A stretch of 64,000 nt of DNA, from assembly GCF_012985205.1 (NCBI RefSeq), contig NZ_JABEKS010000001.1, forward strand, positions 1,488,001-1,552,000. The letters run 5' to 3'. The notes beneath the pieces were generated by a model, which ran no database searches, was not told the origin of the DNA, and was given only the letters and a program-made list of their open reading frames with translations. The position numbers were made by a program, and so were the translations under genes. Source of the stretch: Planctomonas sp. JC2975. GTDB taxonomy: Bacteria > Actinomycetota > Actinomycetes > Actinomycetales > Microbacteriaceae. Every line of letters starts with the position of its first letter. Position 1 is the first letter of the stretch. Below, piece after piece: positions 8,936 through 16,823 of this stretch.

Positions 8936-9145
8936 TCAGGCGATGAGGCTGCGCACGACGACGTAGACGGCGAGCACGCCGACAGCTGCCCCGACGATCG
9001 CGTCCGCGATAACCAGGACGAAGTTCCCCACGAAGCCGAGTTTTCTCGGATCCCGCCATGCCCATGACCACCGCCCCCCGGTGTGTGCGATCCGATCCTC
9101 GGGCGAGGGGTCGAGGCAGGGGAATGCGACCTGTTGCACCAGCAT
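8936..9145 (-). CDS. Small single-TM hypothetical protein
   Basis: A 69-residue protein with one hydrophobic helix at its C-terminus (N-F-V-L-V-I-A-D-A-I-V-G-A-A-V-G-V-L-A) and a Trp-rich N-terminal half. ATG 9145 is the more compact start; an earlier one at 9181 adds Arg/Ser-rich sequence. It is adjacent to and divergent from the surface adhesin at 9289. Not recognised; could be non-coding. Confidence 0.4.
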   Translation of the reverse strand: MLVQQVAFPCLDPSPEDRIAHTGGRWSWAWRDPRKLGFVGNFVLVIADAIVGAAVGVLAVYVVVRSLIA

Positions 9146-9185
9146 CCTGTTGCGGCCGGATGACGACCTCGATCGACTCACTACC

Positions 9186-9224
9186 TTTCGAGTTGCGACG
9201 CTGAGCCGTACTATTTTCGCAACT
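9186..9224 (+). promoter_or_regulatory. Promoter overlapped by an inverted repeat, adhesin gene
   Basis: A perfect 8-bp inverted repeat AGTTGCGA (9191-9198) and TCGCAACT (9217-9224), 18 nt apart, brackets a good -10 hexamer TACTAT (9209-9214). A weak -35 TTTCGA (9186-9191) is 17 bp upstream. The start codon of the adhesin lies 65 bp downstream. The arrangement suggests a repressor or activator site on the promoter; the binding protein is unknown. Confidence 0.5.
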
Positions 9225-9288
9225 GCGCCCGATCGATGGACAACGACCGACGTCGGACTGGCACAGCAGGGACGTTTCGGGGGGAAGC

Positions 9289-12240
9289 GTGCGCCGACTC
9301 TGGATCCTCGCCGTCGTCGTGGCGGTTCTCGCCGTCACGGTCGTGCCGATCGCACCTGCAGCGGAGGCCGCGGTGCCTCCCGCCACGGGCAACAACGCCG
9401 TCATCACCGTGAAGGTGGGCTCTGATCGCAGCGGTACGAGCGCCGTGAGCAACCTGGCGGGCGCCGTGCTCGGGTTCTACAGTTCCGCGACCTCGACGAC
9501 GCCTTTGTTCACGTGCACGTCGGATGCCGACGGCGACTGCAGCATCACCGTTCCGAATACTGAGGTCGGCGGAGCGAATCGCGATGTCCGCTACACAGTG
9601 CGGCAGATCAGTGCGCCTACTGGGTACTACATGAATTCCACGCTCGCGATCGGGACGACCCCGGCGTCGTCGAGCTACTCATTCCAGACGGGGACGCAGT
9701 TGCGCGCCGGCACGACGTACACGTCACTGTCCAACTTCATGATCAGCACCGGCAACACGACGGACACCGCATCGGGCGGCATCTGGCAGGACAGCCGCAA
9801 CAACCCGGTGCTCCCGGCTCAGTGCGGCCTCAGCGTCGCCATCATCGCCGACCTCTCCAACTCCGTGACAGCGACAGACCTGGTCAACCTGAAGGGCGCG
9901 GCCACCACTCTGGTCGGGTCGCTCACGGGCACGCCGTCGACGGTGTCGCTCTTCACGTTCGCCACGAACGCTCCAGCCGCGGGTGCCGCGAACGTCAACC
10001 AACCCGGTCTGATGCCCGTCTCGACCCCGGCCGGGGCGGCCACGGTCGACGGCCTGATCAACGGGTGGGCACTTCCAGGGGGCGCAGACGGCGGCACGAA
10101 TTGGGACCAGGCATTCCAGGCCGTCGCGAGCGCCTCGCAGCACTACGACGTCGTCGTGATGATCACCGACGGCAACCCGACATACTACGGGAACCCTGTT
10201 CAGGGACCTGGGAACCGCACCCGCTTCCGTGAGGTCGAGAACGGAATCTTCTCCGCCAATGCCGTCAAGGCGTCAGGAAGCCGCATCGTCGCGATGGGGG
10301 TCGGCGCTGGCGTCTCCGGCTCTCCGGACAACCTCCGCGCCATCTCCGGTCCGACGCTCGACAGCGACTACTACCAGGCAACGGACTACGGCGCTGCGGG
10401 CGCCGCGCTGCGTGCGCTCGCACTGGGCAGCTGCGCGGGCAGCCTGACCATCGTGAAGCAGGTCGTGCCGCCGGGTACTCCGGTGAACTCCATCGCGGGA
10501 GCACAGCCGGCGGGCGGCTGGACGTTCGGCGCCTCGACGACCACGACCGGTGTGACCATCAACCCCGCCAGCGGCGTGACGGCCGACGGCACCGGCGCCG
10601 TGAACTTCGCACTGACCTTCACGGGAACCACGACAGCAGCGGTGAATGTGAGCGAGACCCAGCAGGCCGGATTCTCCTTGCACACCATCAATGGGGACAA
10701 CGCCGTCTGCACCCGAATAGACACCGGCGCCGGCGTGCCCATCACGAACGTGGGCGACGGATTCACGGTGAACGCGGCATCCGACTTCCCGGTCAGTTGC
10801 GTTGTCTACAACCTCGCACCGGTGCCGCCGGCAACGTTGCTCGTGTCGAAACAGTGGGTGGTCGACGGAGTCACGTTCCCCGAGGGACAACAGCCGGCAG
10901 AGCTGACCACGAGCCTGCTCATCGACGGCTCGTCTGCGGATTGGTCGACGGTGCAGACGGGCTTCTCCGCAGGGGATTCCGCGGCGATCACCGAGAATGC
11001 GGCGGTGGCGGAGACCTCGCTCTGCACGATCGACAGCGAATTGTTGACGACGGCGAACGGCATCACGACAAGCGCGGCACTGCCCTTCACCGCGACCTTG
11101 CAGCCGGGTGCCAACACCTACGAGATCACCAACGTCGTGACCTGCCCGGCACACCTCACCCTCTACAAAGATGTTCTCAACGGACCTGCCGCGGCCACCG
11201 ACTGGACGTTGAACGCCGCAGCACCCGACGGCGCGCTCCCCGGCCCGTCGGGTGTCAGCGGTGTCGAAGCAACCGTGACGCCCAGCGCCACGTATGCGCT
11301 CTCCGAGAGCCTCGGCGACCCCCGCTACACACAAGTGGCCGATCCGAATGCGATTCCGGTTCCCGGCTCGACGGTCAGCTGGTTCTGCAATCAGATCGAT
11401 CCCGCCACGGGAGAGATCATCGCAGGCTTCAGCGACGGCCTGAACGGCGGGGTGACGATCCCGCCGGGATTCGACGTGCAATGCCAGGCGCGGAACGAGA
11501 GCGCTCAACTGACCTTGGTCAAGACGGTTCAGAACACCCACGGCGGATCCGCCGCGCCCGGTGACTGGACGCTCACCGCCGACCCGGGCGACAACGACTT
11601 CGGACTGACATCGCAGAGCGTCACCGGCTCCTCCACGGGAGAAGTGGTCTGGCTGCGTCCCGGACAGCCGTACACCCTGAGCGAGTCCGGACCCGACGGA
11701 TACGACCTCTCGGCTCTGGACTGCACCATCGGCACCGATCCGGTCCTGCGCGCACTGCCTGGCGACACGATCACGCTGCAGCAGAACCAGTACGGCGTGT
11801 GCACCTTCGAGAACGTCGACCGGCCGGCCCACCTCACGCTCGTGAAAGAGGTGCACAACGAACACGGTGGGACGGCCACCGCGTCCGACTGGACGCTTTC
11901 GGCCACCGGGCCGTCCACCATCAGCGGCACCACAGGGACGGACGCCGTGACGAATGCTCCCGTGGTCGCCGGAACGTACACGCTCTCGGAGTCCGGCCCT
12001 TCCGGATACTCGGCGTCGGCGTGGACGTGCACCGGCGGCGACATCAGCGGCACCGCGCTCACGATCGCGTACGAGGCGGATGTGACGTGCACGATCACGA
12101 ACACCGACCAGGCGGCGCCTCCCGTCCCGCCGAGCGGAATGCTCCCGAGCACCGGATCCGACGTTCCGTGGATCCCGGCCCTGATCGTCACCCTTGGCGG
12201 ATTGGCGCTCGTCCTGCTGGCTCGCCGCCGACGGACCTGA
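9289..12240 (+). CDS. LPXTG-type surface protein with VWA and repeated prealbumin-like domains
   Basis: A 983-residue wall-anchored protein. Order: signal peptide (residues 1-28, ending A-E-A), prealbumin-like domain (about 34-170), von Willebrand A domain (about 180-378) with metal-site D-L-S-N-S at 188 and M-I-T-D-G-N-P, then tandem Cna/SpaA-like or DUF5979-like domains to 945. Three late domains share H-L-T-L, D-W-T-L and Y-T-L-S-E-S. It ends in the sorting signal LPSTG (952-956), a hydrophobic helix and R-R-R-R-T. This is the build of an actinobacterial pilus tip or adhesin. GTG 9289 follows GGGGGAAGC. No sortase is in the window, so its anchor enzyme lies elsewhere. Confidence 0.9.
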   Translation: MRRLWILAVVVAVLAVTVVPIAPAAEAAVPPATGNNAVITVKVGSDRSGTSAVSNLAGAVLGFYSSATSTTPLFTCTSDADGDCSITVPNTEVGGANRDVRYTVRQISAPTGYYMNSTLAIGTTPASSSYSFQTGTQLRAGTTYTSLSNFMISTGNTTDTASGGIWQDSRNNPVLPAQCGLSVAIIADLSNSVTATDLVNLKGAATTLVGSLTGTPSTVSLFTFATNAPAAGAANVNQPGLMPVSTPAGAATVDGLINGWALPGGADGGTNWDQAFQAVASASQHYDVVVMITDGNPTYYGNPVQGPGNRTRFREVENGIFSANAVKASGSRIVAMGVGAGVSGSPDNLRAISGPTLDSDYYQATDYGAAGAALRALALGSCAGSLTIVKQVVPPGTPVNSIAGAQPAGGWTFGASTTTTGVTINPASGVTADGTGAVNFALTFTGTTTAAVNVSETQQAGFSLHTINGDNAVCTRIDTGAGVPITNVGDGFTVNAASDFPVSCVVYNLAPVPPATLLVSKQWVVDGVTFPEGQQPAELTTSLLIDGSSADWSTVQTGFSAGDSAAITENAAVAETSLCTIDSELLTTANGITTSAALPFTATLQPGANTYEITNVVTCPAHLTLYKDVLNGPAAATDWTLNAAAPDGALPGPSGVSGVEATVTPSATYALSESLGDPRYTQVADPNAIPVPGSTVSWFCNQIDPATGEIIAGFSDGLNGGVTIPPGFDVQCQARNESAQLTLVKTVQNTHGGSAAPGDWTLTADPGDNDFGLTSQSVTGSSTGEVVWLRPGQPYTLSESGPDGYDLSALDCTIGTDPVLRALPGDTITLQQNQYGVCTFENVDRPAHLTLVKEVHNEHGGTATASDWTLSATGPSTISGTTGTDAVTNAPVVAGTYTLSESGPSGYSASAWTCTGGDISGTALTIAYEADVTCTITNTDQAAPPVPPSGMLPSTGSDVPWIPALIVTLGGLALVLLARRRRT

Positions 12241-12265
12241 GGAGTTCGCTCCCGGGGCTTGACGC

Positions 12266-12288
12266 TACACTTCGATTTTGAAAGTGTT
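12266..12288 (+). promoter_or_regulatory. Candidate HxlR operator over a promoter
   Basis: Inverted repeat TACACTT (12266-12272) and AAGTGTT (12282-12288; six of seven positions pair), spaced by 9 nt, immediately before the VOC-HxlR operon. ACACTT/AAGTGT arms are of the type bound by HxlR-family dimers, and TACACT doubles as a -10 hexamer. The site ends 7 bp before the ATG, so the bound regulator would block its own transcription. Inference from position and symmetry. Confidence 0.5.
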
Positions 12289-12294
12289 GCCTCC

Positions 12295-12699
12295 ATGAGC
12301 CTTTTCATCACCTGTCCCGTCGAGAGCGTCGAGCGCGCGACCGCCTTCTACACCGCGCTCGGATGGAGCTTCAACGCGGAAATGTCCGATCACAACGTGT
12401 CGTGCTTCACGATCGCACCCGAGCAGTACGTCATGCTCGGCAGCCGCGCCATGTACGCGAGCGTCGGCGGCGTCGAGGAGCTGGTCGGAGGACCCGACAC
12501 GCCTTCCAAGGTCACGGTTTCCTTCGACCTCGACAGCCGCGAGGCTGTCGACGACCTCGTCGAGCGTGCCGGAGCCGCAGGCGGGCGGATCGGCGACACC
12601 GACGACTACCCCTTCATGTATCAGCGTCAGTTCGACGACCCCGACGGCTACCACTATTCGCCGTTCTGGATGAAGCCGGACGCCGCTCCGACCGCGTGA
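12295..12699 (+). CDS. VOC family (glyoxalase-like) protein
   Basis: A 134-residue vicinal-oxygen-chelate protein with two beta-alpha-beta-beta-beta modules. Visible blocks are F-I-T-C-P-V-E-S-V-E-R-A-T-A-F-Y-T-A-L-G-W, V-T-V-S-F-D-L-D-S-R-E-A-V-D-D-L-V and the C-terminal F-D-D-P-D-G-Y-H-Y-S. Members of this subgroup sit beside stress regulators and detoxify or bind small electrophiles; substrate unknown. ATG 12295. Its stop codon overlaps the GTG start of the HxlR regulator (GTGA), so the two are translationally coupled. Confidence 0.85.
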   Translation: MSLFITCPVESVERATAFYTALGWSFNAEMSDHNVSCFTIAPEQYVMLGSRAMYASVGGVEELVGGPDTPSKVTVSFDLDSREAVDDLVERAGAAGGRIGDTDDYPFMYQRQFDDPDGYHYSPFWMKPDAAPTA

Positions 12700-12977
12700 G
12701 CGACCTCGCCGCAGCCCTCGATATCGTCGGAGCACGGTGGGCGCTGCTCCTGGTAGAGCGGCTGCTCGACGGCCCGCAGCGTTACGGCGACCTGCAGCGC
12801 GACCTCGGCGTGCCGATGAGCGTGCTCGCGACCCGTCTGCGAGAGCTGGAAGAGGCCGGTGTACTGTCTCGCCTGCCGCTCAAGCACAACACCCGCGCCT
12901 ATGCCCTGACGGATCGCGGACTCGCCTTGAGCGAAGCGATCGTCGCGCTCCAACGCTGGGGCGCCGAGCAGGCCTGA
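12696..12977 (+). CDS. HxlR-family winged-helix transcriptional regulator
   Basis: A 93-residue winged-helix repressor. The family core is clear: V-G-A-R-W-A-L-L-L-V-E-R-L-L-D-G-P-Q-R-Y-G-D-L, then P-M-S-V-L-A-T-R-L-R-E-L-E-E-A-G-V-L-S-R and a wing ending T-D-R-G. It lacks the usual N-terminal Cys-P-hairpin of redox-type HxlR (HypR) proteins, starting directly at the first helix. GTG 12696 overlaps the upstream stop. It most likely autoregulates the VOC-HxlR operon through the inverted repeat at 12266-12288. Confidence 0.85.
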   Translation: MSDLAAALDIVGARWALLLVERLLDGPQRYGDLQRDLGVPMSVLATRLRELEEAGVLSRLPLKHNTRAYALTDRGLALSEAIVALQRWGAEQA

Positions 12978-13115
12978 GCCGTGCTGTCGAAGCGGGGTGC
13001 CGTCTGGTGAAGGTCGTGTTCCCGCGCGCGCGACCAGAACAGAGTCAGCAGCTCGGGCGACTAGGGGACTGTCGGATTCCCCGGGTGTGAGACGACCATT
13101 GAGTGGAGGTGTTCC

Positions 13116-13637
13116 ATGACCGAACCCATCACCACCATCGACCGCCGATTCAGCATGCCGCAGGCGCGGCCGACGAGCTGGGCCGACACCGAGCAGATCC
13201 TGCTCGACGCCCAGATGTCGTGGATCTCGACGGTCCGTGCCGACGGCCGCCCCCACGTCACCCCGCTCGTGGCCGTGTGGCTGGACGGCGCCCTGTATTT
13301 CACCACCGGATTCCATGAGCAGAAGTACCGCAACCTGCAGGCGAACCCCTACGTCGTCGTCACGACAGGGAACGCGACCTGGAACGGGGGCGTCGACGCG
13401 ATCGTCGAGGGGAAGGCGGTGCCGCTCCACGACGAGATCGAGCTCACCCGCGTCGCAGCAGCATTCGGCGGCAAGTGGGACGGCGACAGCTGGCACTACT
13501 CCGTCGAGAACGGCCACTTCGCGCAGCACGACGCCGGCAGCAATGACGGCGTCGAGAGCGAGGTGTTCAAGGTGACACCCACCAAGGTGTTTGCGCAGGC
13601 GAAGGGGAACTTCGGGCAGACCCGCCACCGCTTCTGA
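13116..13637 (+). CDS. PNPOx-family FMN/F420-binding protein
   Basis: A 173-residue split-barrel protein of the pyridoxamine phosphate oxidase superfamily. Motifs: W-I-S-T-V-R-A-D-G-R-P-H-V-T-P-L, A-L-Y-F-T-T-G-F-H-E-Q-K-Y-R-N-L and V-V-T-T-G-N-A-T-W-N-G-G. The C-terminal K-V-T-P-T-K-V-F-A is typical of the subgroup with a general-stress or F420-dependent role. ATG 13116 has the strong RBS GGAGGTG. A hypothetical redox function is an inference from the fold. Confidence 0.8.
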   Translation: MTEPITTIDRRFSMPQARPTSWADTEQILLDAQMSWISTVRADGRPHVTPLVAVWLDGALYFTTGFHEQKYRNLQANPYVVVTTGNATWNGGVDAIVEGKAVPLHDEIELTRVAAAFGGKWDGDSWHYSVENGHFAQHDAGSNDGVESEVFKVTPTKVFAQAKGNFGQTRHRF

Positions 13638-13673
13638 GGCATCCGCTCGCGCGACGCGGACGCCGCGTGCGGG

Positions 13674-14936
13674 TCAGATGCCTGCCGGCTGCGCCAGGAA
13701 CACGGATGCCGCCTCGGCGCGCGAGGTGACCCCGAGCTTGCGGTAGATCGCGGCGACGTGGAACTTCACGGTGTTCTCGCTGATGCCGAGTTCGCCGGCG
13801 ATCGCCCTGTTCCGCCTGCCTGCCGCGAGCAGCTTCAGCACGTCCACTTCACGTGGGCGCAGTTGCCACGCTGCGGCGAGCGCCGCCGTCGCGTGCGGTG
13901 GATCCAGCGGGATGACGATCGACACCTCCGTTCCCCAACCCGGAGTCGCCTCGATCTCGAGCTGACCGTTGAGCGCGTGAACGCGCTGGCGCACGAGCTG
14001 CAGCTGCGTCGAGGCGTCGGTGAAGTCGCCCGGCCCGTCGTCGCGCATGTCGATGAGCAGGTTCGTACCGTCGCATCCCCACTGCACCCGAACCCTGCCG
14101 ACCTCTGGCCGGTCGACGAGCGCGAGGATGGACCCGCGAACGACGGCCCGCGCTCCGTGAGCGACCTCGCTCGGCAGCGGGCGCCCATCCGCAGGCGGTT
14201 CCACGAACTGAACGTCGAGCTCTCGGTACTTGACGAGCGGGCGCAGGTCGTCGCGAAGCCGCTCGAACGCCGTCGTCACGGGCTCCTCGGTGAAAGTGCG
14301 CACGCGGTCGCTGGCCGTGCGCAGGTGCACCATCCCCTGCGCGGCGATGCCCGTCGCCGTCGTGCGTGCCGCCTGGTCGTCGAGTGCGGATGACCGCAGT
14401 GCGGCGAGCACGGATTCGAGCGTGGTCGAGTACTCGTCGGCGAGCTCGCTCAGCGCCTCCATGCGCTCGCCGGATGCCGCACGTGCGCGCTGCAGATAGT
14501 CGGGAGGGGCGGCATCCGCGAGTTGCTGAACGCGCATCGCGACCAGGTTCCACGCCTGAAGCACGATCCCATCGGTATCGCGCGGCGGGCCCGGATGCGC
14601 CATCACGAGCAGAGCCCCGTTGCGCGAGAGCGCCTCGAACGTCGGCACGTGCTCGCCGTCGACCTCGAGTTCGCCGCGCCTGGCGGATCCTGGCGGGAGC
14701 ACCCGGCGAAGCTCATCCAGATCGAGGAACGACACGCCGTCGATGAACGCCCGATCACCCGAGCCGCGTCGCGCGGCGCCCGAGGTGTCGGCTGCGAGGA
14801 TCAGGAGCGCATCGTGCGCAACGAACCCGACGAGCGACGACGAGAGCCGGTCGGCCAGCGCGTAAGCGGGCGCGCTGACCACGGTGACGAGATCGCGCAG
14901 CGTCTTTTCGGTGCAGGACCCACCCCCGTCGGTCAC
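13674..14936 (-). CDS. Histidine-kinase-type ATPase domain fused to LuxR helix-turn-helix
   Basis: A 420-residue regulator with an unusual build: N-terminal GAF-like sensor (about 1-150), a helical linker (about 160-225), a degenerate HATPase domain (about 232-348) with D-D-G-P-G and G-W-G-T-E-V-S-I boxes, and a C-terminal LuxR/GerE helix-turn-helix (355-420; L-R-P-R-E-V-D-V-L-K-L-L, N-R-A-I-A, V-K-F-H-V). The linker lacks the E-L-H-D phospho-histidine box of HisKA_3 kinases, so kinase activity is doubtful and ATP may act as an allosteric ligand. GTG 14936. Divergent from a formaldehyde dehydrogenase with a palindrome between them. Confidence 0.8.
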   Translation of the reverse strand: MTDGGGSCTEKTLRDLVTVVSAPAYALADRLSSSLVGFVAHDALLILAADTSGAARRGSGDRAFIDGVSFLDLDELRRVLPPGSARRGELEVDGEHVPTFEALSRNGALLVMAHPGPPRDTDGIVLQAWNLVAMRVQQLADAAPPDYLQRARAASGERMEALSELADEYSTTLESVLAALRSSALDDQAARTTATGIAAQGMVHLRTASDRVRTFTEEPVTTAFERLRDDLRPLVKYRELDVQFVEPPADGRPLPSEVAHGARAVVRGSILALVDRPEVGRVRVQWGCDGTNLLIDMRDDGPGDFTDASTQLQLVRQRVHALNGQLEIEATPGWGTEVSIVIPLDPPHATAALAAAWQLRPREVDVLKLLAAGRRNRAIAGELGISENTVKFHVAAIYRKLGVTSRAEAASVFLAQPAGI

Positions 14937-14971
14937 GATTCCCACCCTAGGCCGTCGCGCTGCACCTGGAT

Positions 14972-14993
14972 CGCCCACCCGTTCGGGTGGGCG
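14972..14993. promoter_or_regulatory. Palindromic candidate operator between divergent genes
   Basis: Perfect 10-bp arms CGCCCACCCG and CGGGTGGGCG separated by TT. It lies 36 bp upstream of the HATPase-LuxR gene and about 107 bp upstream of the formaldehyde dehydrogenase start, with no U-run after it on either strand. A dimeric LuxR-type HTH would fit such symmetry. It could instead be a hairpin in either 5' UTR. Confidence 0.5.
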
Positions 14994-15100
14994 GAACGGT
15001 CCTCAGGAATGGTGGCCGCGCAGCGGCACATCGCAGAAGCTCGATCACAGCGGGCGGCGGCGATGCCGGTCGCGAAGCGGCAGAACGGTGGAGGACGACG

Positions 15101-16321
15101 ATGTCAGGCAATAGGGCCGTCGTGTACAAGGGACCGGGTGTGGTCGAGGTCGAGGACACCCCGTACCCCGAGTTCGAATTGAAGGACGGACCGGGGGTGA
15201 ATCCCGCGAACGTGGGCCGCAAGGTTCCGCACGGAGCCATTCTGCGCACCGTGTCGACGAACATCTGCGGCTCGGATCAGCACATGGTGCGAGGGCGCAC
15301 CACGGCGCCGGCCGGGCTCGTGCTCGGACACGAGATCACCGGCGAGGTCGTCGAGGTCGGTCCCGGCGTGGAATTCATCAAGGTCGGAGACATCTGCTCG
15401 GTGCCGTTCAACATCTCGTGCGGCCGCTGCCGCAACTGCAAGGAAGGCAAGACCGGCATCTGCCTCAACGTCAATCCGGATCGGCCGGGGAGTGCTTACG
15501 GCTACGTCGACATGGGCGGATGGGTCGGAGGACAGGCCGAGTACGTGCTCGTGCCCTACGCCGACTGGAACCTGCTGAAGTTCCCGGACCGCGACCAGGC
15601 ACTGGAGAAGATCCTCGACCTGACGATGCTGTCTGACATCTTCCCCACCGGATTCCATGGCGCGTTCACCGCAGGCGTGCGCCCCGGCTCGAGCGTCTAC
15701 ATCGCCGGCGCCGGGCCGGTCGGGCTCGCCGCAGCGGCCGGAGCCCAGCTCCTGGGAGCTGCCGTCGTGATCGTCGGCGACCTCAACGCCGAACGTCTGG
15801 CGCAGGCGCGCTCATTCGGATGCGAGACCGTCGACGTGTCGAAGGGCGATCCCCGGGATCAGCTCGAGCAGATTCTCGGAGTCCCCGAGGTCGACGCCGG
15901 CGTCGACGCGGTCGGATTCGAGGCGAAGGGTCACGGTGCGGACTCCTCGCACGAGGCGCCGGCGACCGTGCTCAACGACCTCATGGGCCTCACCGCGGCC
16001 GGCGGAGCGCTCGGCATTCCGGGGCTCTACGTCACGGGCGACCCCGGAGGCATCGACGAGGCGGCCAAGACCGGATCCCTGTCGCTGCGACTGGGCCTCG
16101 GCTGGGCGAAGTCGCTGTCGTTCACCACGGGTCAGTGCCCTGTCATGCGATACAACCGGCAGCTCATGGAGGCGATCCTGCACGACAAGGTGCAGATCGC
16201 GAAGGCGGTCAACGCCACGCCCATTCCGCTCGAGCAGGCGCCGCAGGGGTACGCCGACTTCGACAAGGGTGCCGCACGCAAGTACGTGCTCAACCCCAAC
16301 GGCTACATCAAGGCCGCGTAG
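15101..16321 (+). CDS. fdhA: Glutathione-independent formaldehyde dehydrogenase
   Basis: A 406-residue zinc-dependent, NAD-linked dehydrogenase oxidising formaldehyde to formate without glutathione. It carries the catalytic zinc site C-G-S-D-Q-H and G-H-E-I, the structural zinc cysteines C-G-R-C-R-N-C-K-E-G-K-T-G-I-C, and the Rossmann motif A-G-A-G-P-V-G-L-A. D-A-V-G-F-E-A-K-G-H-G and the end I-P-L-E-Q-A-P match Pseudomonas putida PFDH, as does the length (398). ATG 15101 follows GGTGGAGG. The divergent HATPase-LuxR protein may control it. Some members act on other aldehydes as a dismutase. Confidence 0.92.
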   Translation: MSGNRAVVYKGPGVVEVEDTPYPEFELKDGPGVNPANVGRKVPHGAILRTVSTNICGSDQHMVRGRTTAPAGLVLGHEITGEVVEVGPGVEFIKVGDICSVPFNISCGRCRNCKEGKTGICLNVNPDRPGSAYGYVDMGGWVGGQAEYVLVPYADWNLLKFPDRDQALEKILDLTMLSDIFPTGFHGAFTAGVRPGSSVYIAGAGPVGLAAAAGAQLLGAAVVIVGDLNAERLAQARSFGCETVDVSKGDPRDQLEQILGVPEVDAGVDAVGFEAKGHGADSSHEAPATVLNDLMGLTAAGGALGIPGLYVTGDPGGIDEAAKTGSLSLRLGLGWAKSLSFTTGQCPVMRYNRQLMEAILHDKVQIAKAVNATPIPLEQAPQGYADFDKGAARKYVLNPNGYIKAA

Positions 16322-16390
16322 GGATTCGCTGAATCGATTCCGGATGCCCGTGCTCGCGGCATCCGGTCATCCCCGATGAAAGGAACACTC

Positions 16391-16789
16391 ATGTCCGTCA
16401 CTCTGGAAGACGCTCGCCGCGTCATCGCCGCCGCCGAAGCGCGCGCCGACGAGATCGGCCAGCCCATGAACGTCGCCGTCGTGGACGCCGGCGGCAACCT
16501 CGTCGCGCACGAGCGCCAGGACGGCGCGTGGATCGGCAGCGTCGAGATCTCGATCAGCAAAGCGTGGACGTCACGTGCGTTCGACATCTCCACCAAAGAC
16601 CTCGGCGACAACTCGCAGCCCACCCAGCAGTTCTTCGGCATCCACGCCACCAACCACGGCCGCGTCGCCATCTTCGCCGGCGGCGTGCCACTGGTGCGCG
16701 ACGGCCGCGTGGTCGGTGCCGTCGGAGTCAGTGGAGGCTCGGGCGAGCAGGACCAGACGGTCGCCGAAGCCGGGGCCGCCGCGTTCTGA
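16391..16789 (+). CDS. GlcG/HbpS family protein (DUF336)
   Basis: A 132-residue GlcG/HbpS-fold protein: L-E-D-A-R-R-V-I-A-A-A-E at the start, V-A-V-V-D-A-G-G-N-L-V-A-H-E-R, and the conserved end G-R-V-V-G-A-V-G-V-S-G-G-S-G-E-Q-D. Related proteins bind heme (HbpS) or accompany glycolate and diol metabolism. ATG 16391 is preceded by AAAGGAA, which selects it over the ATG at 16376. It follows the formaldehyde dehydrogenase by 69 bp on the same strand, so the two may be co-transcribed in aldehyde metabolism (inference). Confidence 0.88.
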   Translation: MSVTLEDARRVIAAAEARADEIGQPMNVAVVDAGGNLVAHERQDGAWIGSVEISISKAWTSRAFDISTKDLGDNSQPTQQFFGIHATNHGRVAIFAGGVPLVRDGRVVGAVGVSGGSGEQDQTVAEAGAAAF

Positions 16790-16823
16790 GGGCGGCCGCG
16801 CAGTAGCTCGACTGGTGACGTCT

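Noticed and set aside
10273-11865. 530-codon open frame antisense to the adhesin
   Set aside because: Arg/Gly/Val-rich shadow without motifs; the plus strand has signal peptide, VWA and sorting signal.
12696-12977. Thiol-sensing HypR-type regulator
   Set aside because: The N-terminal cysteine before the first helix that defines HypR/QorR types is missing in this HxlR protein.
13654-13668. Terminator between the FMN-binding and LuxR-fusion genes
   Set aside because: ACGCGG-ACG-CCGCGT is a short 6-bp stem with no U-run; too weak to list.
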